Shown piece by piece: positions 1-9,184 of a DNA stretch of 27,355 nt. Source of the stretch: Pelargonium cotyledonis (Eukaryota; Streptophyta; Magnoliopsida; Geraniales; Geraniaceae); NCBI GenBank assembly GCA_036897625.1, contig JAYMTA010000527.1, forward strand, positions 1 through 27,355, in the 5' to 3' direction. The translations under genes were made by a program, and so were the position numbers. The stretch's first letter is position 1. Each line of letters starts with the position of its first letter. The notes under the pieces were generated by a model. The model worked only from the letters and a program-made list of their open reading frames with translations. It did no database searches and had not been told where the DNA came from.

Positions 1-377
1 TGAGCGTTAGTTTATGAGGGCTATATGTATTAAGTCAATAGTTCATTGGAAATTTCTGTAATTTCCCCTATTATCTATAATATCATACTAATAAATTGAC
101 TTTATAAAAGCTTTATGCACATATATACAATTTATAATAGCGTCCACTTTGTAATCATCAAATGATACTCATAAGATGACGATTTGTACATATATGTCGT
201 GCTACAAATCGATTGTTTCATAAGTCAATACGAAAACAATATGTTGCATAATCATATAGAATACGGCATAGTTAACAACTTAATTAAAATGTCGAGCTGA
301 CCCGACATAAAAATATATCACAAATTGTCACCTCTATCCATAAACCAAGTGCACAACTATATGGGATAAAAAAAGGA
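1..377. other. AT-rich flank, no gene seen
   Basis: I see no coding region or recognisable repeat in this stretch. The only functional element is the run of seven A (368-374), which reads as T7 on the minus strand just past the tRNA gene. It is described as that gene's terminator. Confidence 0.5.
368..374 (-). terminator. Pol III terminator of the tRNA-Gly gene
   Basis: A run of seven T on the minus strand starts three bases past the tRNA 3' end. This is the usual oligo-T stop signal for RNA polymerase III. Confidence 0.8.
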
Positions 378-448
378 TGCACCAGCCGGGAATCGAACCC
401 GGGTCTGTACCGTGGCAGGGTACTATTCTACCACTAGACCACTGGTGC
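378..448 (-). tRNA. tRNA-Gly (anticodon GCC)
   Basis: Read on the minus strand, this 71-nt segment folds as a cloverleaf. The acceptor stem pairs GCACCAG with CTGGTGC. The D-arm carries GGTCTAGTGGTAGAAT (box A). The anticodon stem GTACC/GGTAC encloses the loop CTGCCAC with anticodon GCC. The T-arm contains GGGTTCGATTCCC (box B), and A at 378 is the discriminator base. There is no intron and no encoded CCA, as expected for a plant nuclear tRNA gene. It is followed at once by a T7 terminator. The product decodes GGC and GGU glycine codons. Confidence 0.96.
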
Positions 449-1100
449 TTTTTGATCGAATTTTCAGTTTTACTTTATTTACGCAATTCTAAAGTTCCAT
501 TGTATTCTTACACAAACTCCTTTGCTTTTGGATGAGAATAGGATCATACCAGTTTTGTTACTTTACAAAAGTTACAATAAATTAGCGGTAATATCTAAAG
601 TTTGTTACGACACACGAGAGAATAATATTTTACAACAAATGTAGCCCATCAAAATATTGTCTGAAGGAATGGGCTTAAGTCCATAATCCCTCTAAGTTAT
701 CCATTAAGCTTGTTGACTACAAGCTCAATGGACATCCCAAGTGTCCTTTATGTTAATTATGCATGAATTGTCAACATTAAGTTTGTTATACATACGAGAT
801 GGGACAACAAAATATTCATTTCAAGACTTATTTGTGTGCTTGTGTTTTTTTTTTTTTTTTTTTTTGCTGCTGCTGCTGCTTGTTAAGAGTGTTGGATGCT
901 TTAATTTCATTAGCTTTTCCAGAAGATAAAAAAAAAATATGATGATGATGCATAATACACAATTAGTAGTGTTAAACCATACCAAGCATCCATAACCTGT
1001 TTGATACATTGCAGTACCTTTATACATTATAGTAACAGAGTCCAAAAACAGCCTTCCCAGTTCTAACATATAAACCCAACAACAGTATCGAGTATTTCAC
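449..1100. other. Intergenic spacer and likely 3' UTR of the SNARE gene
   Basis: No conserved coding segment is visible. The part closest to 1110 probably holds the 3' UTR of the minus-strand SNARE gene, but I could not fix a polyadenylation site. The stretch includes a T21 tract followed by (GCT)5 at 845-880 and a short GAT-repeat near 940. Confidence 0.4.
845..880. repeat. T21 tract plus (GCT)5 microsatellite
   Basis: There are twenty-one T (845-865) followed by five GCT units (866-880). The ORFs crossing it consist of poly-Lys/Ser or poly-Phe/Leu and are artefacts of the repeat. Confidence 0.9.
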
Positions 1101-1109
1101 ATATTTTAT

Positions 1110-3699
1110 TTACCTCGTGAGATAGTATACTATTAGGAATATAACCACAAATGATGTCACGAGCGTAAACATTCTCCTGCTTGATTTTGTTTCAAATACC
1201 TGATATGAGACAACGAATTCCAAACTTATATGGCGATGAGCAGTAAAAGCAAATGAAAAGAGGGTATAATTATTTCGGCTACATACCGTCTTAAACCGGT
1301 CCATAGTTCCCGAAAGAATTCCTCTTGAAGAATCCATATCATTTCCCTAATAAAGCATATCACTGCATCATTAGAATACTGAACTGCAGCAGCTAAAGCA
1401 ATAAAGCCATATACATGATGCTAACAAATAACAATTTGTCATGGACTGTTCAAATAACTGTGATAAGAATTATCAAAGCCTCAAATGAGACCTCGTGTTC
1501 GAATCGTCTTGAGTGTTGTGGACTTGTATATATATGTAATGTTGTTTAATAATAAAAGTTTCGAGGGCACATCCGCCTTGGCGTCACGAACTCTGTTGCC
1601 AGTCCCTTCAGGGGTGGCTTAATGGTTCAAGACACTTTCATATGAGAGGTCGTGGGTTCAAAACCCATTGGGTGGGGTGTGAGAGAGATTTTGGGAAAAA
1701 GGAGCTACCCTTACTGTGTAACTCGGCCCAATGGGCGAAAAAAAAATGTGTTTAACCATCCATAAAATCAATTGTGAATCCAAGAGAAGAATAGAGAGCA
1801 CAGAGCTTTCAAGTAACGTATGGATTTGGATTAGAATTTTTGTTTGAAAATGAGAATCAAGAATAGAAATGATTTCCATTTCCTTTCCAAAATGTTTAGG
1901 CCAAACGCTACCTAAGATGGCTATAGCCCATAGCTCTGGGTCAGCTGTAAACTCCTAATCAAGGTGTGCGGAAAAATCATAGAATAAATTAATTTCTCGG
2001 GTAGAAAGCCAAATTTGATAACAAAGATAAACTGATTTTTGCATACTTACCATCCGGTCCAACAAACGGTTATGGGTCTCCACCTCCTCATTTATGTCAC
2101 CAGACAACTGCAAGATCAAATATGTCAAATTTGTAAGGAATTTGGGAGGATTATTAGGCCATAACATTTGCATATTATTTTTCCAACACATGATACTCCC
2201 CGGCCCAAATTGAATCACCAACAATATTTCTAAGACAAGTTAGTAGAGTTTGTTAAAACAACAGCACATGAGGTTATAAAGGAGAATGTCCTACCCCAAA
2301 ATAACTTATCCTTAATTCTTGCAAATTGGAAAAGTGGACACTGATTTGGTCGGAGGGAGTATAAGTCTAGTATAAAGTTAAAATCCAAAAGCATACATCT
2401 GTACTTCAAAGATTTCAACACCAACAAAATTCTAAGAAACGTTTTTTGCTGGAAATGAAAGGTTGAAAATACTTGATAGAACTTTCGTGATTTAAGGCCA
2501 TGAGAAAACCTACCCTCTTCAGCATAATGACTCTATCTTGTAAACCATCAAGTGCTCTTTCATTATCATGCTCATCAATTTCATGGGAAGAGTATGAAGA
2601 TGAAGCCCTGATGCCACCCTCCTCAATCCTATCAAACAGAGCAGTTCTGTTATTGCGGAAGTCTCTGCACAAAAAGAGACATCAGCAAAGAACAGAAATA
2701 CACACGGATAAAAAATAATAATAATATTGTAGATATAATATTTAACTTCAGACAATTGAAAGGTTAACTCCAAAAGAGACGTCAACATAAGTGGTCAATT
2801 ACAATCCGTCAAACCATCACTACTTTATACACAAGTAGATTATCAGTCAGTAGGCTTTTTCTTGTGGAAAGCCTAAAGGACTGAGAGTTTAGAATCCCTT
2901 CAAGTGTTCATTCACAAACTACTCCATCGGGCCATATGTAGTTAGAATACAAGAAAACGAGGCTTTTTAAAGAGTAGAAATACCCCCATTAAAACAAATT
3001 ACTCACTCGTGTAAACATTATGAAAACTATAATTAGAGCAAAAAGCATTTTCACAAAAACCGATCTTGACATGACTTGGGCAGGGATGAGATACTAGAAA
3101 AGTGGTAAGAATGTGATTTTCTGCATCAACATATGCGTATACAATTATAGTAGGATATACAAAGGGCACACTGATGCTCAAACCAGAAACAACTCTTAAA
3201 TAGTATTCTTTGAAGTCAAAATAAGCAGTATAGCTATGGCATATATGAACGGCAATGACAAAAATGTACAACTCTGTGATGCCACAAAGAGTGAAGCAAA
3301 ATGATATGTCAACTTTGCCCACTGAAATCTTGTTGGATATAAAGCTGATGATTGATCAAGTTAGAGTAATAGGAATTTATTTTGCCGCATATACGTGAAG
3401 TTGAAATGGCACATGCTTCTATAAACACCTGGCAAATCTAACTATGTTTTCCACAAACACATACATAATACTAGTCTACTAGATATGACCTCTAAGGCCC
3501 CCCTATACCACCTGTCTAGTCCACCATCGACACACATCCAATTCAATCTTCAGTGCAAGTGAAACAGATCATGACATTCCAGATTGCTCTATAGACAAAC
3601 TAACTCAAATTTGTTTGTTCAAAATCATCAGATGAGCTAAAATTGCTTAACTGAAGCTAATATTAGAGCAGCAACTTGAACTGACCTTCTCGGATTCAT
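1110..3699 (-). CDS. BET11: Bet1-like Qc-SNARE (BET11/BET12 family)
   Basis: A small tail-anchored SNARE for vesicle fusion between ER and Golgi. The CDS joins 3699-3686, 2664-2514, 2107-2051, 1346-1287 and 1199-1110. All junctions are GT-AG and the frame closes at 123 residues, against about 122 in Arabidopsis BET11/12. The start exon supplies only MNPR plus two bases of the next codon; the next exon opens DFRNNRTALFD. The SNARE heptads run from about residue 32 to 95 (HEIDEHDNERALDGLQ, then LSGDINEEVETHNRLLDRM, then SGTMDRFKT). A hydrophobic tail (about residues 103-121, FTLVTSFVVIFLIVYY) ends in LTR and is the membrane anchor. An untranslated first exon ends at 4697. Intron 4 carries a SINE and intron 3 a truncated MITE end. 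BET11 and BET12 cannot be told apart here, so the symbol is by family resemblance. Confidence 0.93.
1610..1746 (+). mobile_element. tRNA-derived SINE in SNARE intron 4
   Basis: An element of about 137 bp with an internal Pol III promoter. Box A is TGGCTTAATGG at 1615-1625 and box B is GGTTCAAAACC at 1655-1665. A short unrelated body ends in an A9 tail (1738-1746). It lies antisense to the host gene. No clear target-site duplication was found, so the 5' limit is uncertain. A second box B-like string (GTGTTCGAATC near 1495-1505), without a box A, suggests an older truncated copy just upstream. Confidence 0.7.
2300..2362 (-). mobile_element. Truncated Stowaway-like MITE end
   Basis: On the minus strand this reads TACTCCCTCCGACCAAATC followed by a GTCCACTTTT stretch. 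That is the terminal-inverted-repeat pattern of Tc1/mariner-related Stowaway elements. I could not find the matching second terminus nearby, so this looks like one surviving end in intron 3 of the SNARE gene. Confidence 0.5.
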
Positions 3700-3730
3700 A
3701 CTTTACAATATCACAAAGCCCTTCTCTGCT

Positions 3731-4696
3731 TCTGTAACCGCTAATCTCAGCTTTCCAATGTGAAATTTTCCTTCCTAGCAAGCATTTAAACACAATTATA
3801 ATTAAGATGAAACAAAGTTGAGCATTAAGATGAAACAAAGCATCAATACACCATAAAATCAGTGAAATTGGATCTAAAATTGCAGCCAAATTTAAAAATG
3901 CTGTTAACAATAAAAAATACGGAGTCTCGCATAAATTATAGTGCAGGAACTGAGAACATACAGTGATAAATTGATGTCTAATTTTCTTCCTATCAAGCAT
4001 GTAAACACAACTAGAATACGAAATCAATAAAAATGAGCTTTAAGATAAACGAAACACCAATGCACCACAAAAAATCAGACATAAATCGGATCTAATTTTG
4101 CAACCGAATTCGAAAATTCTGCAAATGATACAAATATATATGGATTCTTGCATAACATAAGTTGCAAGGAACTGAAAACAGTCAGTGATAAACTGATGTC
4201 TAATTTTCCTTCCTATCAAGCATTCAAAAACAATTAGAATACAAAATCGACAAAAATGTGCATTATGAAGAAACAAGACAGCAATACACCCCAACGAATT
4301 AGTAAAATCGAATCTAATATCGCTGCAAAACTCGAAAATTCTGTTATCGATCGAGACCCTGAATTCTCGCAGAAAATAAAGTGCAGGAACTAAAAACGGT
4401 CAGCGATGTACTGGTGTCCAATTTTCCTTCCTATCAAGGATTCTAACACAATTATAACACATAATCTAGAAAATGAGCATTCAGATTAAACAAAACACCA
4501 ATACACCACAAAAACTTAGTGAAATCGAATCAATCTGCTGCAAAAACTCGAAACGTATGTTATCGATCGAGAAAATAAGGATTCTCGCAGAGAATAGTGC
4601 GAAAACTGAGAACAGTGAGGGAAAGAATCAGATCTGAGAGTAAGAGGATAGAGAGAAAATGGAAACGAAGATTTGGAGTGAAGAGAAGACACGTAC
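3731..4696 (-). other. Leader (5' UTR) intron of the SNARE gene
   Basis: Untranslated exon 1 ends GAAG with donor GTACGT (GT at 4696-4695). The start-codon exon is best entered through an acceptor TTACAG at 3732-3737, leaving about 32 nt before the ATG at 3699. An alternative acceptor lies near 3776 (GCTAG). No AUG precedes the start codon in this model. The intron is mostly a tandem repeat, listed separately. Confidence 0.6.
3771..4625 (-). repeat. Four tandem ~218-bp repeats in SNARE leader intron
   Basis: A CTTCCTATCAAG-type anchor (plus strand) recurs at 3771, 3986, 4209 and 4427, with spacings of 215, 223 and 218 bp. The rest of each unit aligns as well: an ACACCAATACACCAC-like stretch, a GAAATCGAATCTAA-like stretch, GATTCTCGCA and GTGCAGGAACTGA. 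The fourth unit runs to about 4625, next to exon 1. Copies are clearly diverged. On the transcribed strand each unit holds one pyrimidine-led TTYTYAG (at 3950, 4172, 4390 and 4606) resembling a splice acceptor. Long ORFs here follow the repeat period and are not genes. Confidence 0.85.
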
Positions 4697-4755
4697 CTTC
4701 GGAGAGAAGCTTAAGGTGAATTTTGGTGGCAGCCAGCAATGGACAAAAATGGTAA
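4697..4755 (-). other. Untranslated exon 1 of the SNARE gene
   Basis: It is inferred from a TATA box about 30 bp upstream and a good donor, GAAG|GTACGT, with its last exon base at 4697. It contains no ATG. The upstream end (transcription start) is an estimate. Confidence 0.5.
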
Positions 4756-4784
4756 AAGAGGATCAAAATGGAAGAGCAGTGGCG

Positions 4785-4792
4785 TATTTATA
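4785..4792 (-). promoter_or_regulatory. TATA box of the SNARE gene
   Basis: TATAAATA on the minus strand, placed about 90 bp upstream of the exon 1 donor. Transcription would start near 4755. Confidence 0.65.
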
Positions 4793-4971
4793 GCAACAAG
4801 ACTGATTAAAACGGTAACAATATTTGTCTATGGATGGTCCTAAGGCACAACCCAGAAACCATATATATATATATTTTGGTTAAACCATGGTTTTCGTGAG
4901 AGTGTCTGCCCTATTAGCGGTTGAAACTTTTAAACCGTTTTACTACACTCAGACTAATCACATTCAGAGCT

Positions 4972-5085
4972 GGTCCTGCGGTTAAGGTTTTGCGCTCCTT
5001 CCAATCGCGACTGTGGGGGATCGAACCGTGGTCTGTTCTACTAAAGTTCAGCCCCTGGCACCACTGGACTAACCAACGATTGGTG
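4972..5085 (-). mobile_element. Au-like tRNA-derived SINE fragment
   Basis: Read on the minus strand it has box A TAGTCCAGTGG (5061-5071) and box B GGTTCGATCCC (5017-5027), 33 bp apart. The text between (GGGGCTGAAC...AGACCAC) resembles the Au-type SINE widespread in plants, as I recall it. The 3' part past about 4972 is not recognisable, so the copy is truncated. The limits are approximate. Confidence 0.7.
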
Positions 5086-5344
5086 AAACCATATTTTTTT
5101 TACCGTGTATTATTAAACTACTACTTCTTCTTCTTTTAGTTACAAATAATTAAGATATTAACAATAATACTTTCAATTTCTTTTAATAATAATAATATTA
5201 CATAGACATGTTAGCCAATCGATTTAAGCAAAAAAAAAAAATTAATTTCAATCGTTCCGTATGAATACATGTATTTTATTTTAATTTTTTGTGTATATCT
5301 TAAAAGAGATAGGTCGGGATTCTTTTATTGCAGAACTATAGGTA

Positions 5345-5960
5345 GCGAGCCTCGAGATGTTTGATTGGTATCTTCAACTAGATAATGATGCTCGAGAAAG
5401 CCTGGTTGGTAGGGGAGTGGGTGCCACTGAAAAGGAGGTAAGAGTCGTTCTCTTTCAAATGAGTCGCCGAAAAGCTTTCATAAAAGACGTCTTTAAAGCC
5501 GAATTATATAAACATTTTATGGGGGCACTAGGAGAGTTCCCACTCAAGTTTTGACTTACAAAAGATTTGGTTAATAGAGTGTATTCATGATGTATGGTAT
5601 TGTGAGCCCAAAGGCCCCAAACCAAAGAAGCTTTGTGCAAGGAGGGTTGGCTAGTAATAATATATTGTTAGTGCGTCAAGTTATTTATATCTTTCTAGAA
5701 ATTCGACTTTAAAGATTGATTTGAAGAAATATTATGCTAAACTGAGAGTTTTTTTTAGAAGAAACCTAAGTCTTCTCAAGTGTCATGACGAGTAGATTCG
5801 TTCAGTAATGGAGTATATATGTTGAATCAGTCACGATGTTAGTGGTTCGGAATATGGCAATGCTCCAATATTTCGAGTTGATAAGAGGCATCCGGCAAGG
5901 GGACACGCTCTTCATCAACATACGACATGATGATCTGTTTATCCAATATCCATCCAATCG
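5345..5960 (+). pseudogene. LINE (L1-type) reverse transcriptase relic
   Basis: This is a decayed fragment of a non-LTR retrotransposon. The stretch 5357-5554 encodes ATEKEVRVVLFQM followed by a basic KAF region, like the segment of plant L1 reverse transcriptases before the APGPDGF motif. That motif is lost. Near 5870-5915 another frame encodes LIRGIRQGDTL, matching the RGIRQGDPL block of the same enzymes. The two parts lie in different frames with stops between, so no functional protein remains. The endonuclease, RNase H and tail regions are not visible. Confidence 0.65.
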
Positions 5961-6093
5961 ATTTCTTGAACCAATTTAATCCTCAATACATATAATCTCG
6001 AGTATTCAGTCTAATCCAAATCCGGTCCAATTCTAAACCGATGGTTGCAAGTCGCAACGTTCTCAGTATCGGATGCGTGGACTCAATATTTTA

Positions 6094-6151
6094 TGGGCCA
6101 ACTTTTAGCCCGGCCCATCAGGTGGTTCATAGCACCCGAGCCCTATATATA
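6094..6151 (+). promoter_or_regulatory. DOHH promoter: paired site II motifs and TATA box
   Basis: TGGGCC at 6094-6099 and its reverse complement GGCCCA at 6112-6117 form two site II elements, bound by TCP factors in other plants. They lie 27-50 bp upstream of a TATA box, TATATATA (6144-6151). Transcription would start near 6175. This layout is common for growth and translation genes. Confidence 0.6.
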
Positions 6152-6304
6152 CCTCCTTAACTCTGTTTTTTTAAGGACACAATCGGTGAACAGAGCACTC
6201 TGGTTTTTCCGGGAAATCTCTACAGAGCGAGGAAAAGGAAGAGACCGAGAAAAAAACGGCTCTTTTTAGTCATCGTCTTCTAGAAGCATCTGGTTCTTCG
6301 AGAC

Positions 6305-6316
6305 ATGGGCTGGTAG
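6305..6316 (+). other. Minimal uORF (Met-Gly-Trp-stop) in the DOHH leader
   Basis: ATG GGC TGG TAG lies about 100 nt upstream of the DOHH start, in purine-at-minus-3, G-at-plus-4 context. It falls within the predicted 5' UTR. Whether it is translated is unknown. Confidence 0.45.
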
Positions 6317-6330
6317 TGGTAGTGCTTGTC

Positions 6331-6345
6331 TAGGGTTAGGGTTTT
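6331..6345 (+). promoter_or_regulatory. Telo-box in DOHH leader
   Basis: TAGGGTTAGGGTTTT contains the AAACCCTA telo-box on the minus strand. In plants telo-boxes often occur with site II motifs near the start of translation-related genes, and both are present here. Confidence 0.55.
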
Positions 6346-6406
6346 GTGCTGTATCGCGTAACCAAATCTCTTCGCCGCCCAACACTTCCATCTACGTCGC
6401 TAACTC

Positions 6407-8680
6407 ATGGGTTCCTTGAACGGCGCCGGCGCCGGCGCCTCCTCCTCCTCCTCTCTCGACATGGAAAAATTCCTCTGCCTGAGGCTACTCGATCAGACCC
6501 AGCCGATTTCGGAGCGGTTCCGAGCCCTCTTCTCCTTGCGCAACCTCAAAGGTCCTGGCCCTCGCGAGGCCCTTATTCGTGGTATGTTTCTTAGTTTCTT
6601 CAAACGAGTACATTGAGTCTGTTTCTCGCTGATTTTTGAAGCAAATTCTGTTGATTGATTGCTAAACAGAAAGTGGGTTCGTTGGTTTTAGAGTTTCTCT
6701 GCTATGTTCTTCTCTGGGAATTTATCAATTTTGGTGTTAGTCTATTAGTTCAGCTTGATTTGCATGGTTTAATTGTTTATTTGGTTAATTTAGGGTTTTA
6801 TAGCTTGACAGCAACATGTCCCTTTAAGAAAGACAAGTTCTTTATATGCTAATCATACAATTTTGCTCTATAGTTTCGTCTTGGGGGTTTTAAAACCAAT
6901 ATCAGTGCTTGTTCCGTGAATGTGTTTGTTGTGTCATTGAATTGTGATGCTCAGTTTGGTTGCTTAGATGTGCCAAGTTTAGGAATCATAGTTAGTTATG
7001 ATTTTAGTTATAGTTTGTGTAGTTTCCAATTGGTGAGTAATTTCCTGATAACGTTTTCCTGCCTTCAAGTTTTGTCGGCATAGATTGCCCTTTTAGACGT
7101 CTAACATAGTTATATGTGTGGTGAGTAGCAACAAGAGATTCTTCCAACTTATTAGCGCATGAAGCCGCTTTTGCATTGGGACAAATGCAGGATGCCAAAG
7201 CTATCCCTGCTTTGGACGCAGTGCTCAACGATCTTTCGTTGCATCCCATTGTTAGGCATGAGGTGAGTCCGTGGCAAAAGACTGTTACTGTTGTGTTAAT
7301 ATATGGCTGTTTAGTTATTCATGTTATTGATATGTGGTGTAGGCAGCTGAAGCTCTTGGTGCAATTGGGTTAGAGAGTAATATATGTCTTCTGAAGAAGA
7401 GCCTGGTTTCGGACCCAGCTCAGGAGGTACGAGAAACGTGTGAATTGGCTCTCAAGCGAATTGAAGAGTTGAAGAATACTGGCAGTGAAGATGGATCTTC
7501 CACTGTGGAAAAATCGCCTTTCATGTCAGTTGATCCAGCGGCACCAGCGTCTACATGCTCTTCTGTTGCTCAGCTGAGGTACGCCTGCTAATAAGTATTG
7601 AATTACAGATCTCACCGGTTACAATTGGTTAGGGTATTGACTCGTGTTTCCTGTATTTGAAGGGATGTTCTTTTGGATGAAGAAAGAGGCATGTACGAAC
7701 GATACACTGCACTTTTCGCACTACGCAACCATGGTGGTGATGAAACTGTTGCTGCTATAATTGATTCCCTGGGTTCAAAAAGCGCTCTTCTGCGGCATGA
7801 GGTATTACTCATTCTTGGCTAATAAATTTTTTGATGAGAATGTAAATGAATGGTTCATGACCTTGTTTTAGAAGATTAGTTCCTCATTGTAGATAGCTCT
7901 TTAGGATTTCGCGGAACTTTTACAAGAATTGTATCTTCGTGATTTTTTGTTTGGTCATAGAAGCTTAACTTACTGAAAGTTCTATTTTGTACTTTTGAGT
8001 TGATCTTCCTCGCTATAGGCTTGCGCCTGTTGTTTATACATCTCGCCAATTCACTATATTTATTTTGTAATTTTCAGGTTGCTTATGTTTTGGGACAACT
8101 ACAAAATAAAGCTGCTTCTGCTACACTTTCCAATATAATTAGGGACTCAAATGAGGACCCGATGGTTAGACACGAAGCCGCTGAAGCTCTTGGTTCAATT
8201 GCAGGTATGATTTCTTCTTTTCACTGATTCATGAATTATACCAACCTGATATATATATATTTACAACTTTTGCTTGCAACAAACTGGTAGACTCCAAAGC
8301 ATATTCCTACCTCTGTTCCATAACTCATGCTAATGACCATAGTTTTGCACGGAACACTTGTAATCTATACATTACTTCCAATTAAAGATTATGAATCTTG
8401 TTCTCAGTTTTGGTTTGTCTGTGCACTTGTAGATGGCCAAAGTGTTGCTCTTCTCGAGGAATTTGCAAAGGATCCCGAGCCTCTCGTCTCACAAAGCTGT
8501 GAAGTCGCACTGAGCATGCTAGAATTTGAAAGATCGGGCAAATCATTCGAGGTACGAGTTTAGCCTCTCGTATCAGATGAACATAGCATTCTTTTTGTAA
8601 CATTGTCTAAGTAGTTTACTATGGTGATGCAGTATCTTTTCGCGGAAACTCCATTGGTGCGCTGCAGCGGCAGCTCTTGA
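6407..8680 (+). CDS. DOHH: Deoxyhypusine hydroxylase (HEAT-repeat diiron enzyme)
   Basis: It hydroxylates the deoxyhypusine residue of eIF5A to hypusine, the last step of that modification, in the cytosol. The exons are 6407-6581, 7129-7262, 7343-7578, 7663-7801, 8078-8204, 8433-8551 and 8633-8680. All introns are GT-AG and the product is 325 residues; Arabidopsis is a little shorter. Two sets of HEAT-like repeats flank an acidic/Ser-rich linker. The four His-Glu pairs that bind the two irons are intact: H69-E70 ([10 protein letters not shown]), H102-E103 ([11 protein letters not shown]), H227-E228 ([10 protein letters not shown]) and H260-E261 ([11 protein letters not shown]). The 33-residue spacing within each half matches the human enzyme. 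A Gly/Ala/Ser-rich leader precedes MEKFLC, so translation from that second Met (6461) is also possible. Both starts share the frame. Confidence 0.97.
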
Positions 8681-9184
8681 TCCATGGCGAAGCATTTGGT
8701 TTACGAGATGCTGAGTTTTTAGGTTTTTTTTGCTGGGCTTTACTCTCATATTTGACCGTTTCGATTTTGAAATTATGATTATAAATTTTATGGGAAGTTA
8801 AATATTTAATGGCTAGATTATTTCCTAGTCTTCTATTATGATTCACTCACAATATGGAAATGAAATACTCTCCTTGTAAAGAAATCTCCAAAACTCATAA
8901 ATTACTAATTGTGCCACTTATACATTTTTGGATCTCAGCTCCAATTTTTATTTCCAGTTCAAAGTTCCAATTTTTAAGCGGGGAATTCGAATGTGATTGG
9001 GTCCATTTCGAGCTAACTGTAACATAAAACAGTATATGAACAATACAAATAACATGAAAAAACACGAATTCCTATAATATATTATAGTGTTTATATACAA
9101 CATAATTGAAGAAACAAATCAAATCAAATCAAATCATCATTTTAAATATAGAATTATTCCAATTAGAAGCTGTGATAATTATTA
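8681..9184. other. DOHH 3' UTR and AT-rich spacer
   Basis: The first part is probably the DOHH 3' UTR. No clear coding region, RNA gene or repeat family was recognised, apart from a short (ATCAA)n-like run near 9117-9136. Confidence 0.4.

Noticed and set aside
821..1069. Minus-strand ORF ending in Ser/Lys runs
   Set aside because: It is created by the T21 and GCT repeats read backwards.
3647..4294. Two minus-strand ORFs (126 and 84 codons) with similar proteins (RKKIRHQFIT-type)
   Set aside because: Their similarity simply follows the ~218-bp DNA repeat in the SNARE leader intron. No start context, family or codon signal supports coding.
6346..6594. Alternative Arg/Leu-rich ORF overlapping DOHH exon 1
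   Set aside because: It is an out-of-frame shadow of the GC-rich DOHH first exon; the DOHH frame carries the conserved protein.
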